A DNA stretch of 64,000 bases from Echinococcus granulosus (GCF_000524195.1 NW_020170414.1:386121-450120); one strand, 5' to 3'; counted from the first letter of the stretch, positions 22,760-36,900 are shown. The notes: generated by a model from the sequence alone, not told the origin. Numbers and translations: made by a program.

Positions 22760-23830
22760 TGTACAATGCTTTGGTAAATTGTTTAACTCTGCGTTTCATT
22801 ACGTAGGCACTTAAATCTCCACAGACTGTACTTCCACCCGGTGGCATGGTCCCTGAGCCAAGCCAGTAGCCTCTCAGTTCTTCGGCATGTCAGTAGTATA
22901 TCGCTGGAATTTTATGTTTTCTGGAACGATTCGGAGAGCTACATAGACGGCAGCTGCAGGCGAATCCTGTCCCAAAGGACAACTATCCTGAGTTTTTTCT
23001 TAGCTTAAGAAGAGCATGTGCTGTGGTTAAGGAAATCTGCTAAGGCTCCTCACAAAGTGGTAGTAAACGACGCATACCTTCGGCAATTAGCTCAATCCCC
23101 TATTCCGCAGGAATGCCATTACCAACAGAAACGACACTAGCTGTAGCCCTGAAACGTCTCGTAAAGTTCGTTACAGAGCTGTCTATGATACCCGTATTTC
23201 AAAGTCAATCAAGTGATTGGGCGATGCCTCCTCCACCTCTCTACCAAGTGGATGGAAGTCGGATGAATATGGCTGGGCAGCAGTAAATTGAGAGCGAAGT
23301 AACAGATAGGTGCAGACCCAAAGCATTGTCACCATAGGACTATCTTTTAACTCCACCTTTAATCAAATGACGCTGCTTTCAGGCCTGTCTTCTTATGAGC
23401 TGCAGTGAGGATACGAGATGACCTTGTTTTAGCGCATCATCCAGTTACCGCCAGTAGAAGGACAGCGCATTACGCTCTTCACAAATACATATCCTAAATA
23501 GGACAAAACCACTTACTCAATGCAATTGCTAAGATGCATCAGTGACCCTGGGATCAAATATAGGCTCAGTTGCTCAGTGATTGTTTTTCTTACAACACTG
23601 ACCACTTTGCGACGGCCGATGCGTGCTGTTGACTAAAGGGAGTAAAAGAGACGACGCTCAAAATGGGAGAAGGGCTATGTAATGCTTTGATAGTTTGGTT
23701 AGCTCGGTGTTTGATTAGCTGAGCGCTTAAGTCTCTGGAATTGTATTTCCGCCTCACGGCCTGGCCTCCTTGTCTTACTACTAGTTTTAGTTCCTCAGCG
23801 GATGCCTAACACCAAATTTTGGATCTGATA
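22760..23830 (-). mobile_element. TRIM-like element copy D (best-preserved minus-sense full copy)
   Basis: Reversed on the plus strand. The lower terminal repeat, 22760-22943, runs TGTACAATGCTTTGG to GGAGAGCTACA (184 bp). The internal region, about 22944-23678, holds GGCGAATCCTGTCCCAAAGG, TATTCCGCAGGAATGCCATT, AAAGTCAATCAAGTGA and AACACTGACCACTTTGCGAC. The upper terminal repeat starts at 23679 (TGTAATGCTTTGATAG) and decays after about 23810. In sense orientation the internal region begins TAGCCCTTCTCCC immediately after the ATTACA end. Confidence 0.8.
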
Positions 23831-26140
23831 GCGTCGAGAATGGAGTGCACTTGTTATTAGCAGCTTGTTGGAAAAGGGATTTTTTCCTTTGGTAAATCCT
23901 AACACCGAAATCAAAGGAACTTTTAATAAACTTATGTCTTCAATGTAAATATGGCCCCTTTCAAGTTCCTAGCCCGAGTAATCGGCAGACAGAAACGTGG
24001 ACAAATGAACCTACTTGCCGACGTGCATGACTAACAGGGGAGAACAGAGCTCAATGGCATGACAGCTGACAGGACAGCAGAGACTACCGAAATCATCGCC
24101 CGACTCGCTATAGTTTTTGATTGACCTTGTCATTATAGTGATTAGTAGGGCTCTTAAGAAAATTCTGCGTCTAAAATCAGCCAACCAGGAGGAATAGAGC
24201 GGTATGTAAATGGAACCCCCTCGTAAATCGAAAGTGGAACACTTTCCGGGGTCGCAGGCATTCACAGCAGAATCTTTGAGCATTTAAAAAATAGTCTTTA
24301 GCTTGTCAAAAATAATTTCTTTTATACGGTGGATGACTAAAACGAAAAAGCAAGCAGGAGAATTCAGACTTTGAAGAAAAGAGGTAGAAAACGGATAAGC
24401 GCACATGCAAGTAATCATCTGCCATGATAACGACCACTAAAAAAAGGCTTGAATATTAAGTATCTCATTCAAAGCTGTAAGTCCGTTGGCTGGAGGACAA
24501 CTGTCACCTATCTTCCAACCAAATTCTAGCTTTCTTTGGCAGCAATAACGAAACGGCTTTAAATTAGATGGCAGTGGATCACAGCTGCGGTTGCAGCATT
24601 GACGGCAATTATTAGCTAGACCCATTTGTTTGTCCTATCATATGTGGTCAGCTTGGCGGAGATAAGGAAGGATCCAGGTGAAAGGTGTTTTGTAAGAAGT
24701 CCAACAGTGAGAAGACCAGGACCAGGAGCGTCTACAGCTCTACTACCATATCTCTCTGCACATGTTTAGAGACCCCTTTTTACCACTCGATGCAAAAGAG
24801 GGGATTCGGATAGAGTATGTATATTTTCGTTACACGTAAGATCAGCATAATCAACTCTCCCAGAATTTGACTTTTTTACAGACCAAAATGGGCTTCTTTT
24901 ACATTTTTGTAGCACCTCCAAACGCAAGAGCTTGACTGTCAGTAGCAGTGGCTGAATGGAAGAAACGTTGGAAATAAGGCCATCTAGTTTGCCCAATTTC
25001 TCTACGTCTTCCCCCTGATTCATTCCACCTATTGTGTGAACCTTGCTAAAGGGATACGGAAAAAGGTAAACAATCGGAGGTGCCGAATGGGTGGATAAGA
25101 AGTTGTTGGAGTTCTTTTTCGTATAGGAAACAATAATGGCTTGATAATCTTCCTTGTAACTGTCATAATGCAGTAAAATACCAATGTACGAATCAGCCTA
25201 GTGTCCATACACAGAGCCGAGTTTTTGTCGAACCCGACAAAAATTATGCGAAAATAGCTCAATTTTAGAATCATTATGTTCAGCAACATCGCAACAAAAT
25301 ATATTCTTTAGAGGGACCAACAATTTAAGGATCAGAGGGGGAAGAAGCTGAGTCATTGGAGATTTTTTATGCCTCCACATTGACATTGGCGTGCAATTCC
25401 CTCCGAATTAAAGGGAAGGTGGAATACATAGTAGCCAATCCCGCATAAACAGCCGGACCATTTGCATAAATGACTTATGCAGAAGAATTGATGCCATGGA
25501 ACACCAGCTATTGTCTCTATTCGAAAGAAACACACGATTCTCCCATTACTAGGAAAATCTTCATTCTTAGAGCTCGGAGTGTGGAGCCGTATACCACTCT
25601 AAGGACATCCTATTTTATCATGAGTTGAATTATTTCTTTACAGTTTTAATCGTGGAAAAAATGGAATTAGTCGTATAAATGAAAATGAGGTAATTTTGAA
25701 GTGGAATAGATGGGGATGCTGAGAAGGAAGTCTCCTGCCGAGCACAAACGCTGACAGCAGTAGTACACATTAAGCCACATTCTTCAGGACTTGACTGGCG
25801 ATATTTGAGGAACGGCAAGATTTTTACTCCTTTTCTGTTCGCTAGTAACACTACAGAGCTTAATCAGAAGGGGAGTTTGTAGCCTGCCATTTGGAAGGGG
25901 TCGGATCCCTTGCTGTCTGTTCTACTTCCATAAAGATATCACTGAAGAGCTCTCTTGTAAACAAAATAAAATTATAATAAGCTATCTCTCGGTTACTGAT
26001 AAATAAATACACGATGACTGATACTTTGATGCATTTTGCTACCTAGTGTGAACAGGTCTAGCACAAACAACTTGTTATACCCCACCAAAAACCACCTTTT
26101 TTTCAAGCTATGCACCACTGAATTGCAAACAATGATAGCC
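23831..26140. other. Non-coding stretch
   Basis: Several short minus-strand frames (for example 24011-24283, 24766-25023, 25029-25289) lack domains and cannot be joined by convincing splice sites. Nothing else recognised. Confidence 0.4.
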
Positions 26141-26315
26141 TGTAGCACCCTCAGTCTTTCCTGAAACTGAATATGTATAGCTGACGTACAGAAGGATTGT
26201 GGGAAGGCTACTGGCATGACGAAGGGGCCACAGTGCCCACGGCATGTACAAGTGCGGAGCCTTAAGCGTTCACGTAACCAAGATGAAGAGTTAAACAAAC
26301 AATCAGCGCATTACA
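26141..26315 (+). mobile_element. Solo terminal repeat of the TRIM-like family, complete (175 bp)
   Basis: Runs TGTAGCACCCTCAGTC to AGCGCATTACA with landmarks CTTTCCTGAAACTG, GGGAAGGCTACTGGCATG, GCGGAGCCTTAAGCG and GAGTTAAACAAACAATC. Flanking bases do not form an obvious target duplication (TAGCC before, GATTA after). Confidence 0.8.
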
Positions 26316-27935
26316 GATTAGTCGCTGAGTACGCTAACGCCATCAAAATACCTAAATTTTAAAACTATGGTGTTTAAATGGCATAAGTGCCTTTAGATAC
26401 CTAAGCACACCGTCAGTAAAAAATAAACTGCAGAAACCTTCCCCTTTCATAAAATATCTTGCTCATGAAAACAAACGATCCAGTTCTGGCCGCCTCCTAC
26501 ATGATCTCAGTTTTACTTCCAATATGCCTATTTCGTAGGTGCTTGTTGAATGCCAAGCAACAGCCTTACCGTATGAATACAGAGGCGGTATCTTGTGGTG
26601 TCCATCACACACAGACACTAGCCGCTGGTGCTCACCCATGCAGACCTTCAAGGCTTAACTAAACACACAGATCGGTGTACCAGTTTTGCTTCTCTGGAAT
26701 GATTTTCGGGAGGAGAAGTTAGAATCGGAGGAGAGTTCTAGCTTCTTCCTTAGGTAGGATACTGTAGAAATATAATAATTCCAGCCTACATTGCACTCTC
26801 CCATCGGTGGATTTGGTTCTTCGACCCCTACTTGAAAGGTGAAAATATAGGGATGATGCAGATTTCATACAATGAGTGCATCCAAATTATTATGTTCTCT
26901 TATCAATTCAGCACCATCGGCAACATTGCTAACTTACTGACAAAGGTACCTTAAACTCGTGAACATTCCGAAAGTGCAGATGTTGGGTTGTTCTTATTCT
27001 CCATTTCATCTCGTATCTATGCGTGTTTCCATAAGCTCTCTCACTCAAGCTTGATCGTGAGGAATTACAGGAACTTGAACTGTGTCAGTCTCTATGAACA
27101 CGAAGTCGCTGATTGTTCTCACTCACACCTACGCCTTAATTCTTCAGTGGTTTCCTGCAAATAGCCTTATTTGCTGGTGACAGTTCCTTCTTTTTTTTTA
27201 CTTTCTTTACCCCCCTTTCATGAGAATCCATGTTTTAGAAGCAGGGAAACCTGGATTCAGTTCAAGACCGCACTTGATACTAGAATGTTTTACTAAACGA
27301 TCTTATCCTTACGCTAGTAAAAAATGCATTACAAATATTGTAGAAAATCGCCCAGATTTGACTGACACTTAGAACATGCTTTCCATTGCTGTGGTGATTT
27401 TCGCTGTTTGCACTTCGTTTAAAATCTTTAATTGTCCAAATAGTACTTCAAATGTATTCCACCGAAACTTTCGATCTGCTACTCTATTAACTTAATTCCT
27501 TTATGCATTACTGACTAACAAACTCTTCAGCTGTCATGTAGAGAAATTTTCAAAGGGGAATTTGCGAGCTCGCCTACTATAAAACCAAATAACCAAATTT
27601 GGCACCAACCACTTAATGGGTATAAACGAATAAAATAGTGAAAATATACTCATCTTTCCACTTCTAAGTTTCGATTGGTTAAATGGGACTACATTGGGAT
27701 AAATAGCCCATCCATACGTCATTTTAAAATAATATTTCTCAGGCTTTTAGTAAACAACAAACAGACAAAATGGCTGCGAATAATTTTGCTTGTTTGTGGC
27801 AGTAGCAGCTGAAATAATGAAGTACGGTCAAGTTCATAGAACATCTAAAGATGCTGGTTTCTTGCCACAATTATTTAAGCAGTTCAAGGTTAAGCCCAAG
27901 ATCTTTATTTAACCTGACCACACATCCGTAGCTTG
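26316..27935. other. Upstream region of CPSF1
   Basis: No other gene recognised. It presumably includes the CPSF1 promoter and 5' UTR. An AT-rich segment at about 27230-27740 has no distinctive motif. Confidence 0.4.
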
Positions 27936-30900
27936 ATGGATTTGTCCAGGCCGACAAATTTTAGCACATTTTTCCGCCAGATATCCTCTCCAACTGCTGT
28001 TACACATAGCGTCTACTGCAATATATTGCATCCAAGACATCGAAACCTTGTAATAGTCCGTGGGAACTTGTTGGAAGTATATGATATTCGTGGCGATAGG
28101 TAATTTTTCCTTCCATTACTACGTACTAGTGGTCACGAATATCTTGCTTATGTTACAGGCATATCTTTGTATGAAGAGGTCAAAGCCATCTCATCTGTTC
28201 ATTTTTGTGGCGACTCATTGGATTCAATACTGCTGAGCTTCAGCGAAGCCAAGGTATGCCAGCATTTGTTTACTACTCTTTTAGGTGTCGGCATTATCTT
28301 TTGATATCTATACTTATGAATTTAAAACGTGTTCTTTGCATGCATATGAACAATCCGCCTTGAGGGTAAGTGTGCTAGTCTTATTAATCAATTTACTGTA
28401 CTCAATCGCCATCCATGCTTATCTTTACAATAGGGTGGCAGGTTACAGTTTACAAGAACCCCACTACTTCGTGTTGATCCACTTCAAAGATGCGCTGTCA
28501 CGCTGGTGTATGACAGGTTCTTAGCTGTTTTACCATTTCGACGCGTGGATGCTCTCATCTCCCCATTGCAGTCCATTGATCAATGTGCTACACCAGTGGT
28601 CGATTCTCCATGGCAGGGTAAAGCAAATGCCCCCATTTTGTCCACCTTCACTACCTATCTCAGCACATCGACTGGTGAACCAATAAACCACGTGATAGAT
28701 ATGCAGTTTCTCTTTGGATTTAATGAACCCACTCTTCTTGTTCTTTATGAACCTTCTGGAACATGGACGGGGTAGCTTTAATACGAAAGTAACCCTTTTT
28801 TCCTCTACTTAGCCGAGTTTCAGTGCGGCGTGACACATGTTGCATAGTTGCTCTTTCAATAAATCTTCAGGAGCGTACTAATCCAATCATTTGGTTCCAA
28901 GAGTTACTACCGTATGATTGTCACACAGTCCTGCCCATTCCAATGCCAATTGGTGCGTTATAACTGCCTTAGTTAATGCATTCTCGTTATTTGGAACTAC
29001 TAAGCACTCATATTTGGATCTAGGAGGAGTGATCGTCCTTGCTACCAACTCAATCATCTACTTGAAACAGACCCTACCATCCCGGGGACTACCGCTGAAT
29101 TACTACACCAAGGTTTCAACTAATTTCCCATTTCGTAAGTCGTAATGTATTTTCGGGTATCTGTCCCTGATTTTAACAAATATAACCTGTAGACTTCTCA
29201 TAGGTCAAGAGGTGCCCCCGTGTGGACCTCTCTCCTTGGATGGCTGCCGCGCCAGCCTACTGCCATCTTCAGAAATCCTCATAGTAACTAGAGAAGGAGC
29301 ATTCTATATTCTCACGCTTTTATTGGAAAAAGCGAATAACACAGTCACGGAATTATTCCTTTCCAAAGTTGGTTCGTACGTACAAGCGGAAGTCGTAAGT
29401 TGTCTTTTGGAAATTCCAATATTCTACCATCCTTATCAAACAATAGCTTATGTTTTCTTTTCTTACGTAGATTACGGTAATGGACAATCAGTGGCTATTT
29501 TTCGGATCGTGTCTATCAGACTCATTGCTTATGAAATTCAACGTAACCCAGAAGTCTGTAAATAACGCTGAGTTGCCGAAAACTGTTTCAAACATTGTGA
29601 ACGGCGAGAACGATGACACTGAGGTAGTCATTATTGACATCATGCTCCCATTCTTAAACTCCACGTATTACCGATTTTCGAATCTTGATAAAGCGTCTCG
29701 CTAAAAAGTCTCGATCATCACCAGAATCAGAAGCCCTCGGGGCGACAGTGGACTCGACTGAGTCTGATCCCACGGACGTCGATTTGTATGGACCCAATGC
29801 CTTGAGGAAGCCGACGAGATCGTTTGTGATAAATGATTACGCATTCACGGTAAGTTGAACCCTTAAATGCTCGGCGTTACACATAAGTGCCAACATCTAC
29901 ATGAGCACCATTAACTGCTATTATTCTATTCGAATGAATTGGACATTAGGTAGGTTATACAATCGGCTTATTTTTCCTTGTTATTTGTATTTAATTCTTT
30001 ACCAAAGAGTCGATTCTTGAATAACATCTGTTCTAAGTGCCCTTAAAGATAAGAAAATTTAGCAGATATGGTAAATCCCACCTTTAAGCATATTTTACTG
30101 GCACACTTATGATTTTCAGCAATGTCCTGTTCATCGTAGTTAGTAATCATGTGTAACTGTTTTAGATGCGCATTTTCAGTTGTTGATTTTGTTCTCCGTT
30201 GCATAGATACTAGATACTCTTCGAAATATCGGCCCCGTGACATCTATCACAGCCGGCGAAGTGCCTTGCTTAGCCACCGGGCAAACCGACCCTACAGACG
30301 AATCGCTGACTCAGGCCCAAGCAGAACTCGCACACACCGAACTCATCGCCTGTTTAACTCGAAAGTCCGGCGTGGGGTCGGCAATTCTCCAACTGCATCG
30401 CAGTGTACGTGCACGAGGTCTCACTGCCTTTGAGCTACCCGAGTACAGTAGCCTCTGGTCTCTCTATGGCCCACCCATCGGAACCTTTACTGAGCAAAGG
30501 AAAGCCGAGAGCGATGAATTACAAAATGAAGAAATTACACCTCTATCAATGAAAGCGGAAGAAAAGGAGAGCGGTGGTATGACGACTCATTGCATCGGCG
30601 GTTAGAAATTAATAGAAATCAAGCCTAACATCCTAGAGTTGCTTAATATGCGATGCAAATTTGTTTTTTTCTGTTTACTGTTAGTATTGTTCGTTTTAAA
30701 GCCTTCTTTTTGGCTCTTAGACCCAAATGACAACGGAGAAATGTTTGACTATAGTGTAGTACCTCAGTCCACCAAAGATGAGCAGTTACCATCTGACGCT
30801 GACGATGTGCAGTCCACCAATACATTTCCAGTTCACAGCTATCTCCTTTTAACAAGAGAAGATTCCTCAATGGTGTGTCTGGAAACTTGCCCTTTGTCAC

Positions 30901-33900
30901 CTTTTATAGGCAATAGTGTTTAGGAGGCCCTAGTCCTGGCTTTTGTTTTTGTACTCATTTCTTTTTTCACTGTCATCCTCTATACTCTATCTTGTTGATT
31001 ACACTGCTGACTACTGGAAGGTTGATACTGTAAAGCTATTCTATTTTGATTTCCCAACTGACAAAGACCAATTCGATGCAACGCTTATAAATTCACCATG
31101 ACTACTGAATTGTAGATTCTTGAGGTGGGTAAAGAGATTGTGGAATTGGAGGTGAGTGGTTTCAAGACAACGGAAAACACTGTGATTGCTGCAAACTTGG
31201 GATTTCAAACCATGCGTACAGAGCAAGAATGGAATCTCGAATCAGCTAAGGATGGCGAAAAGGAATTGGAAGTTGGCTTAGATTACCCTTACATCATACA
31301 GGTAAGTCCTAGTGTATTACCACTTTCTTTAAATTAAGAGGGAAAACGTTTGAGGTGACACTCATCCTAGTTTCACGTGTGAGCTTTTGTTTTATCTCAT
31401 CGTTTTGTAAGTGTTTCAACGCCATTTCGCTACCGTAGCATTATGGTACATTCTTAGCCTTCNNNNNNNNNNNNNNNNNNNNNNNNNNNNNNNNNNNNNN
31501 NNNNNNNNNNNNNNNNNNNNNNNNNNNNNNNNNNNNNNNNNNNNNNNNNNNNNNNNNNNNNNTATTTACTTTGAGCACACACTAAAAAAATATATATCGT
31601 CTGGTGCACTTTGAGTTTGGTTTTTTCTGGAATCCTTTTTTTTATTAATGCAACATCCAGGTTTCCATGTTATCTTCACTTCAGGGAGATAATTTTTATA
31701 CAAAACTACAAAGGCTGCAGGCCTGCCAAGTAGAATGGTTACAGGACCTCAGGCACGGCCAATTACTCTTCATTTCTGCCCTTTCTCTAGCGGAGGTTAA
31801 GAATTTATATGTCCTTTGCATTTTGTCTTCTAGTATTTATAAATTATACTTGAAACACATCAATTTAACCGGAAATTACTGAATTCTTTTAAATCCTTCG
31901 GTCGTTGAATTCGGAATTCGCCTTAAACTGTTGTGTTTTCCACGCTAGTTACATTGATGGTTTACTTGCCAGGTCTGTCCAACTTCCTTCCGTCTGCTGA
32001 ATGGACCCCACTTGGTCGAGGAACTGCACTTGACCAATGACTCACGAATCAGTCTTGCCAGCGTCGCAGACCCTTACATTCTTGTGAGCACCGAGGATGA
32101 TGATCTCATCTTAGTTGCTCTCCAAGGTCATTCTGTAAGTGACTGCGATCGACGCAGGCAAGTCACAGAAAAGGAGGCAGGTCAAAAGCATCGTTTGCTC
32201 ATTGACCGCGACCCCAATGACCTTCTCAGAACCACCTCTGAGAGCCTCCCATCACCTCGACACTTAGAACTCAGTTGGCCCAAGGTTACTCAGGTATGTT
32301 TGCCCCTCTTTACTATCATCCAATCTTCCGAGATATTTGGGTCAGACCGGAATTTTTGGGTTTAGAAAAAAACAATTGAAGCATTGGAATTTGTTACCTC
32401 TTTCGACAGTGACTGGTAGGCCTTATCATAGGAAGAGCTGTCAGTAGGGCTAAACAATCTTAGGGCATCCCGCCCCACTTTGTCATCGGTGCCAAAATGC
32501 TGACCTTTGAGATTCACTAGATGCATATGTTCACCGCCATCAGTGAAGGATTTGTCTCATGCAATTTCACGACAGGTTACCTGTCTATTTAGAATCAAGC
32601 GCTCAACTTGCCGAATTGAATCACTTATTACTGCAGTACTATGGGATGGGAATCGCCACAGTCAGGATCGTCGCAAACGGACGTACGGCCGCCCTTAGAA
32701 CGGTTACATTTAAATCATTCATAGGTCTCACTACACTTGAGCTTCCTGTCACCGCAATTGTGCGGGTTTTATGTCGTCATTTGTAAGGAATTTGTTCACC
32801 CAATGCTGATCCTTACAATGGACACGCTACCACCGCTTTCTCCCATCTTGATTAACAGTGTCTGGACTGGATCAAGAAATGTGCGGCGGATAGTGGAAGT
32901 ACCATTGGGATATATCATACACCTAGTACTGTGAATTTAATGCTCTCTGTTGATAGTTTGGCTACATGTAGGATTGCTTATGAAAAGGTTAATTGTCTAC
33001 AGGATGGCGGAAGCGTTGTTTTTTTTTTCCGTAATACGACGCTTCTCTTGGGGATAGATGCGTGCTGGCACTTTGTAAAATATGTAGAAATGAGTTTCAA
33101 GTGTCTAGTTATATTTCTTTCTTGTCTTTAGCGGTTTGGCAAGGTAAATTCAAATTCTTTGCTCTCCCTCTCCCTCTCTGGCTATTTTTTATCTAACGTC
33201 TAGATATGGGGAATTGTTCCAATATTTTTTTTGTATTTTTACTATCTAGATTGCTCCACCTATTTGTTTTTGCCTGTATCACGATGAAACGGGTCGGCTG
33301 GCTCAATGGCTTGGTCGAAATGTTGACCCCAATTTACTGTGGAATGCGCCCAAAGGTGCCACTGAGAAAGCTAAGGCAGCGAATATCAACGAGTAGGTCT
33401 TTCGTCCGAATTCTGCAATGTCTTAATGCTAATACCATTCTTGAGAATAAGTTGTAATCATGATTCACTCACCGTTTATCTGGACATTTTCATTTCGTCC
33501 ATTTACTTACAGCCCTATCAATAACTTGAGTTCTCTCGATGAAGAGGATATACTTTTGTATGGACAAGTGCTTGACGTTTGCAAGAGGGAAAGACGCGTC
33601 GGTCGAACGCGTGCAGATAAGGAAAACACACAGCTTTCCTCGGATTTTACTATGGAGTAGGTATTTTGAGACGGTTGTATTTCCGCCCTCTCTTGGTACA
33701 GGTTTTGCTCTTGATGCGTCTACTTTTATGTCCCATACTCATTGGTTCGTTATGAAAATTTCTTTATCTAAAATTCAGAGAAACTGGACCTAGAGAAACG
33801 ACCTCCATGTACTTCGCATTTATCGTTTTTTCAAATGGAGTTCTTGAGGTTCGTTTCCTTGCACTCACCTTTATCTACCACTCAAAATGGATTATTTATT

Positions 33901-36900
33901 CAACCCATTTATTATTTCAGATTTATAGCATACCCCTGTTTGTATGCCTGTTCGAGATGCGACAATTCAATGAGCTTCCCAATCTTCTAGTGGATTCATT
34001 AGGTATGCCTGAAGTGGAGAAGACAAAGCAAGCTGGGTTCGTTTTGTAGTTAGTTTTAATTATTCATGCGATGCCATTCCCATGTCATAACACCTTTAAC
34101 AGCATGCTATAGTCTTTCAAGTTTACCATATTTTGGTGTTTAGCCTGCCAGTGGAAAGTGAGGATCTACCTCCGCCGATTCGTGAAATCGCTGTTTTTCC
34201 AATGGATCGTGAGCAAGGACGACCAGTTTTGTTTGTCAGTTTGGTCGTTTATAGCTTCCTAAGCTTTTGTTTTCACTTTTCATTTATCTGGTTTGCCATC
34301 TACAATACAAAAGCGACTTGGTCGCTTTACACTCACGAGCCTTGACATTCTACACTAATACAACAGTTGGAGAGCATTGCAATAAGGTGGATGGTTTTTT
34401 CACTCTTTGGGTAGGTGCGAACCGATCGTGAGGTGGTCTGTTACGAGGCTCTCTGCGCACTCCCCGACGAGGCTGTCCCGTTGACTCCAATGCCTCCTAA
34501 TCAAGCCCTGACCGATTGCGTCCACTCTCGTTGCTTGCTGCGTTGGATACGTTTGCCTGTGTCGTGCCCTCTGATGGCTCCCAGTAGACTTCGATCGGAT
34601 CCCCGCGTTGTAGACATTCAGGTGCCTATTTTGACTCAATTTTAAAACAGGTTTCTCACGACACGTTTGGTTTTTATTTTAGAATTTCCTAAATCTTTTG
34701 TATAGGTGCCTTTATATCTCCATTAGGTATAAAGAACCTTCACTTGCATCAATAATTGAAGGTTTTTTTTTGAAAATCTCCATCTTCTTCGCCCCTCACA
34801 TTAGTTTCCCTTTTTGGCCAATGATTTCAGGCAAAACTGCTCAGCAAGTCCAACGTCTTGCACCCCTTCGAGTCTATCGGCGGCCACAGAGGTATCTTCG
34901 TTTGTGGCAGTCATCCCGTTTGGATGTTTTGCAATCGCCTTGGTCACATCAACGTATTTCCCCACACCATTGATGGCATCATCACGAGTTTTGCGCCTCT
35001 CAATATCGCCTCCTGCCCTGACGGATTCGTCTATTTCACCCACACGGTAGGAATCGTGTTTTGTACTCCCTCATGGGCACATTTTATTCATGTGGTTTTG
35101 AGTAAAAGAAGTTGTTTAGTAGGAAACGAAAATAGGCCGGTGGGTCTTGCCTTTTGTAGTGAATGAAGCTGACGCCGTGTCTAGAGGTAGGATTTTTTTG
35201 AATTTTACAATTCTGAAGTGCTTGAGACTTCCCTGAAGGCGAAAGACGAAGATGCTAGGGTAGATTATGTATTGCCGGCATACAGAAGAGGCTGGGAGGC
35301 TACTGGCATGGTCCGGAGGCCAGGCCGCCTAGTGGAAATGCAATGACGGAGCCTAAAGTGCCTCCTTACTAAAACCTAGGCTTAAACGAACAAAGCATTA
35401 CAGTTTTACATTGATTAGACTTTTACAGTCGAATCTAATGCCTACTGCGGTGTACGACTTTTTCTTCTTGTTTATATCGTTCAGAATAATTCACTTATAA
35501 GTGTGTTATTGAAGTGTTGGTATCAGACCAATCAGATTGAGATGGCTAGTACTAATTAACCCTAAATAAACCTTAATTTGTAACCGAAAAGAAAATGTGG
35601 GGTCTTGACCTGACCTTTGTCAGTGATTTAAACGCCTGAGAAGGCGCTCTCCAATCTCTGTTTCATATAAGCACTCATGAAAAAAGTTCCTTTTTTGATG
35701 TCGATTAGAACGAAATGAAGCTGGCCACTCTGCCTCCAGGCTATTCATATGAACAGAGACTTGGTATTGGTACAATTCCTGTCAACGGATGCCCACATTT
35801 TGTCCAGTATCATCTTGAAAGCAAGGTATTTGAAATGTATTTTGATATGCTCATATTTTAGTCCTAATCCAAGCCTATATACCCGTTTCATCACATCGGT
35901 TCATTATTACAGAGAATTGAATTCATGCTTTCTGTATTTAATGACTAATATATATATATATCGTTAAATTCCCTAGTACATCTGCATTTCAGACGTACGT
36001 GGTTATCTCCAGCACAGAGGCTGAGTGCCGCACCATAGTGCGTTTGAATGGGGACGGCAATAAGGAAGAGGAGTTGGTGGACCGTCCAGACACGTGCATC
36101 TTCCCCAAAATCGACGTCTTCAAATTGCAGGCCCTCGCCTCACTCCCAGCCGACAATTTGCGATCTGCTCCACGGTTTGAAGTCGTCCCGAATTCCACGT
36201 AATTTACCTTGATGGGCTTTATATTGCCTTTGACTAGTGCCATTATGATCGCAAGTGTTAACGACATAGCTAATTCACTGAGCGTTGAGGTATCACTGAT
36301 ATATTGTTCATTTTAGGCTTGAGTTCGAGCCTTTTGAATCAGTGTCATGTCTGGTGACCGTGCAATTATCATCTGATCTGACCTTCGATGAGACAAAGGA
36401 CTACCTTGCGCTTGGAGCTAATTTGTCCTATGGGGAGGAGATTCCTGTTCGGGGACGCATTATTTTAATCGACATCATTGAGGTGGTGCCGGAGCCGGGT
36501 CAACCTCTCACCCGACACAAGGTGAAGACGGTCTATGATGGAGACCAGAAGGGTCCGGTCACTGCACTGACTAGTTGCCAAGGCTACCTCATCAGTGCGG
36601 TGGGGCAAAAGGTGTGTTTTAAGATATATTCATAATATAGTTTACTGATTAAAAATGAAAAACGTTTAGGTCACTACTATTTCCTATCACTGTTTCGAAA
36701 TGAGTTCCTAAACAACATTACTTAACACTCATCCGGTCTTCATTCCTGTTGGTTTTAACGCCCCGAATACCCGATTTGAAAAATTTGGGTTTTACGGATT
36801 TGTCTCGGTGGCTACAATAAGCCCAGAACTGAAGGCTTCACTTAAGTCGTGGAGACTGTAGAAAGAGTAGCCTCGACGAGACACGCAAGTTTCCCTAAGA

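Noticed and set aside
31667..31882. Possible extra CPSF1 exon after the gap
   Set aside because: Exon 12 and exon 13 already join in phase with family-matching residues on both sides, leaving no room for it.
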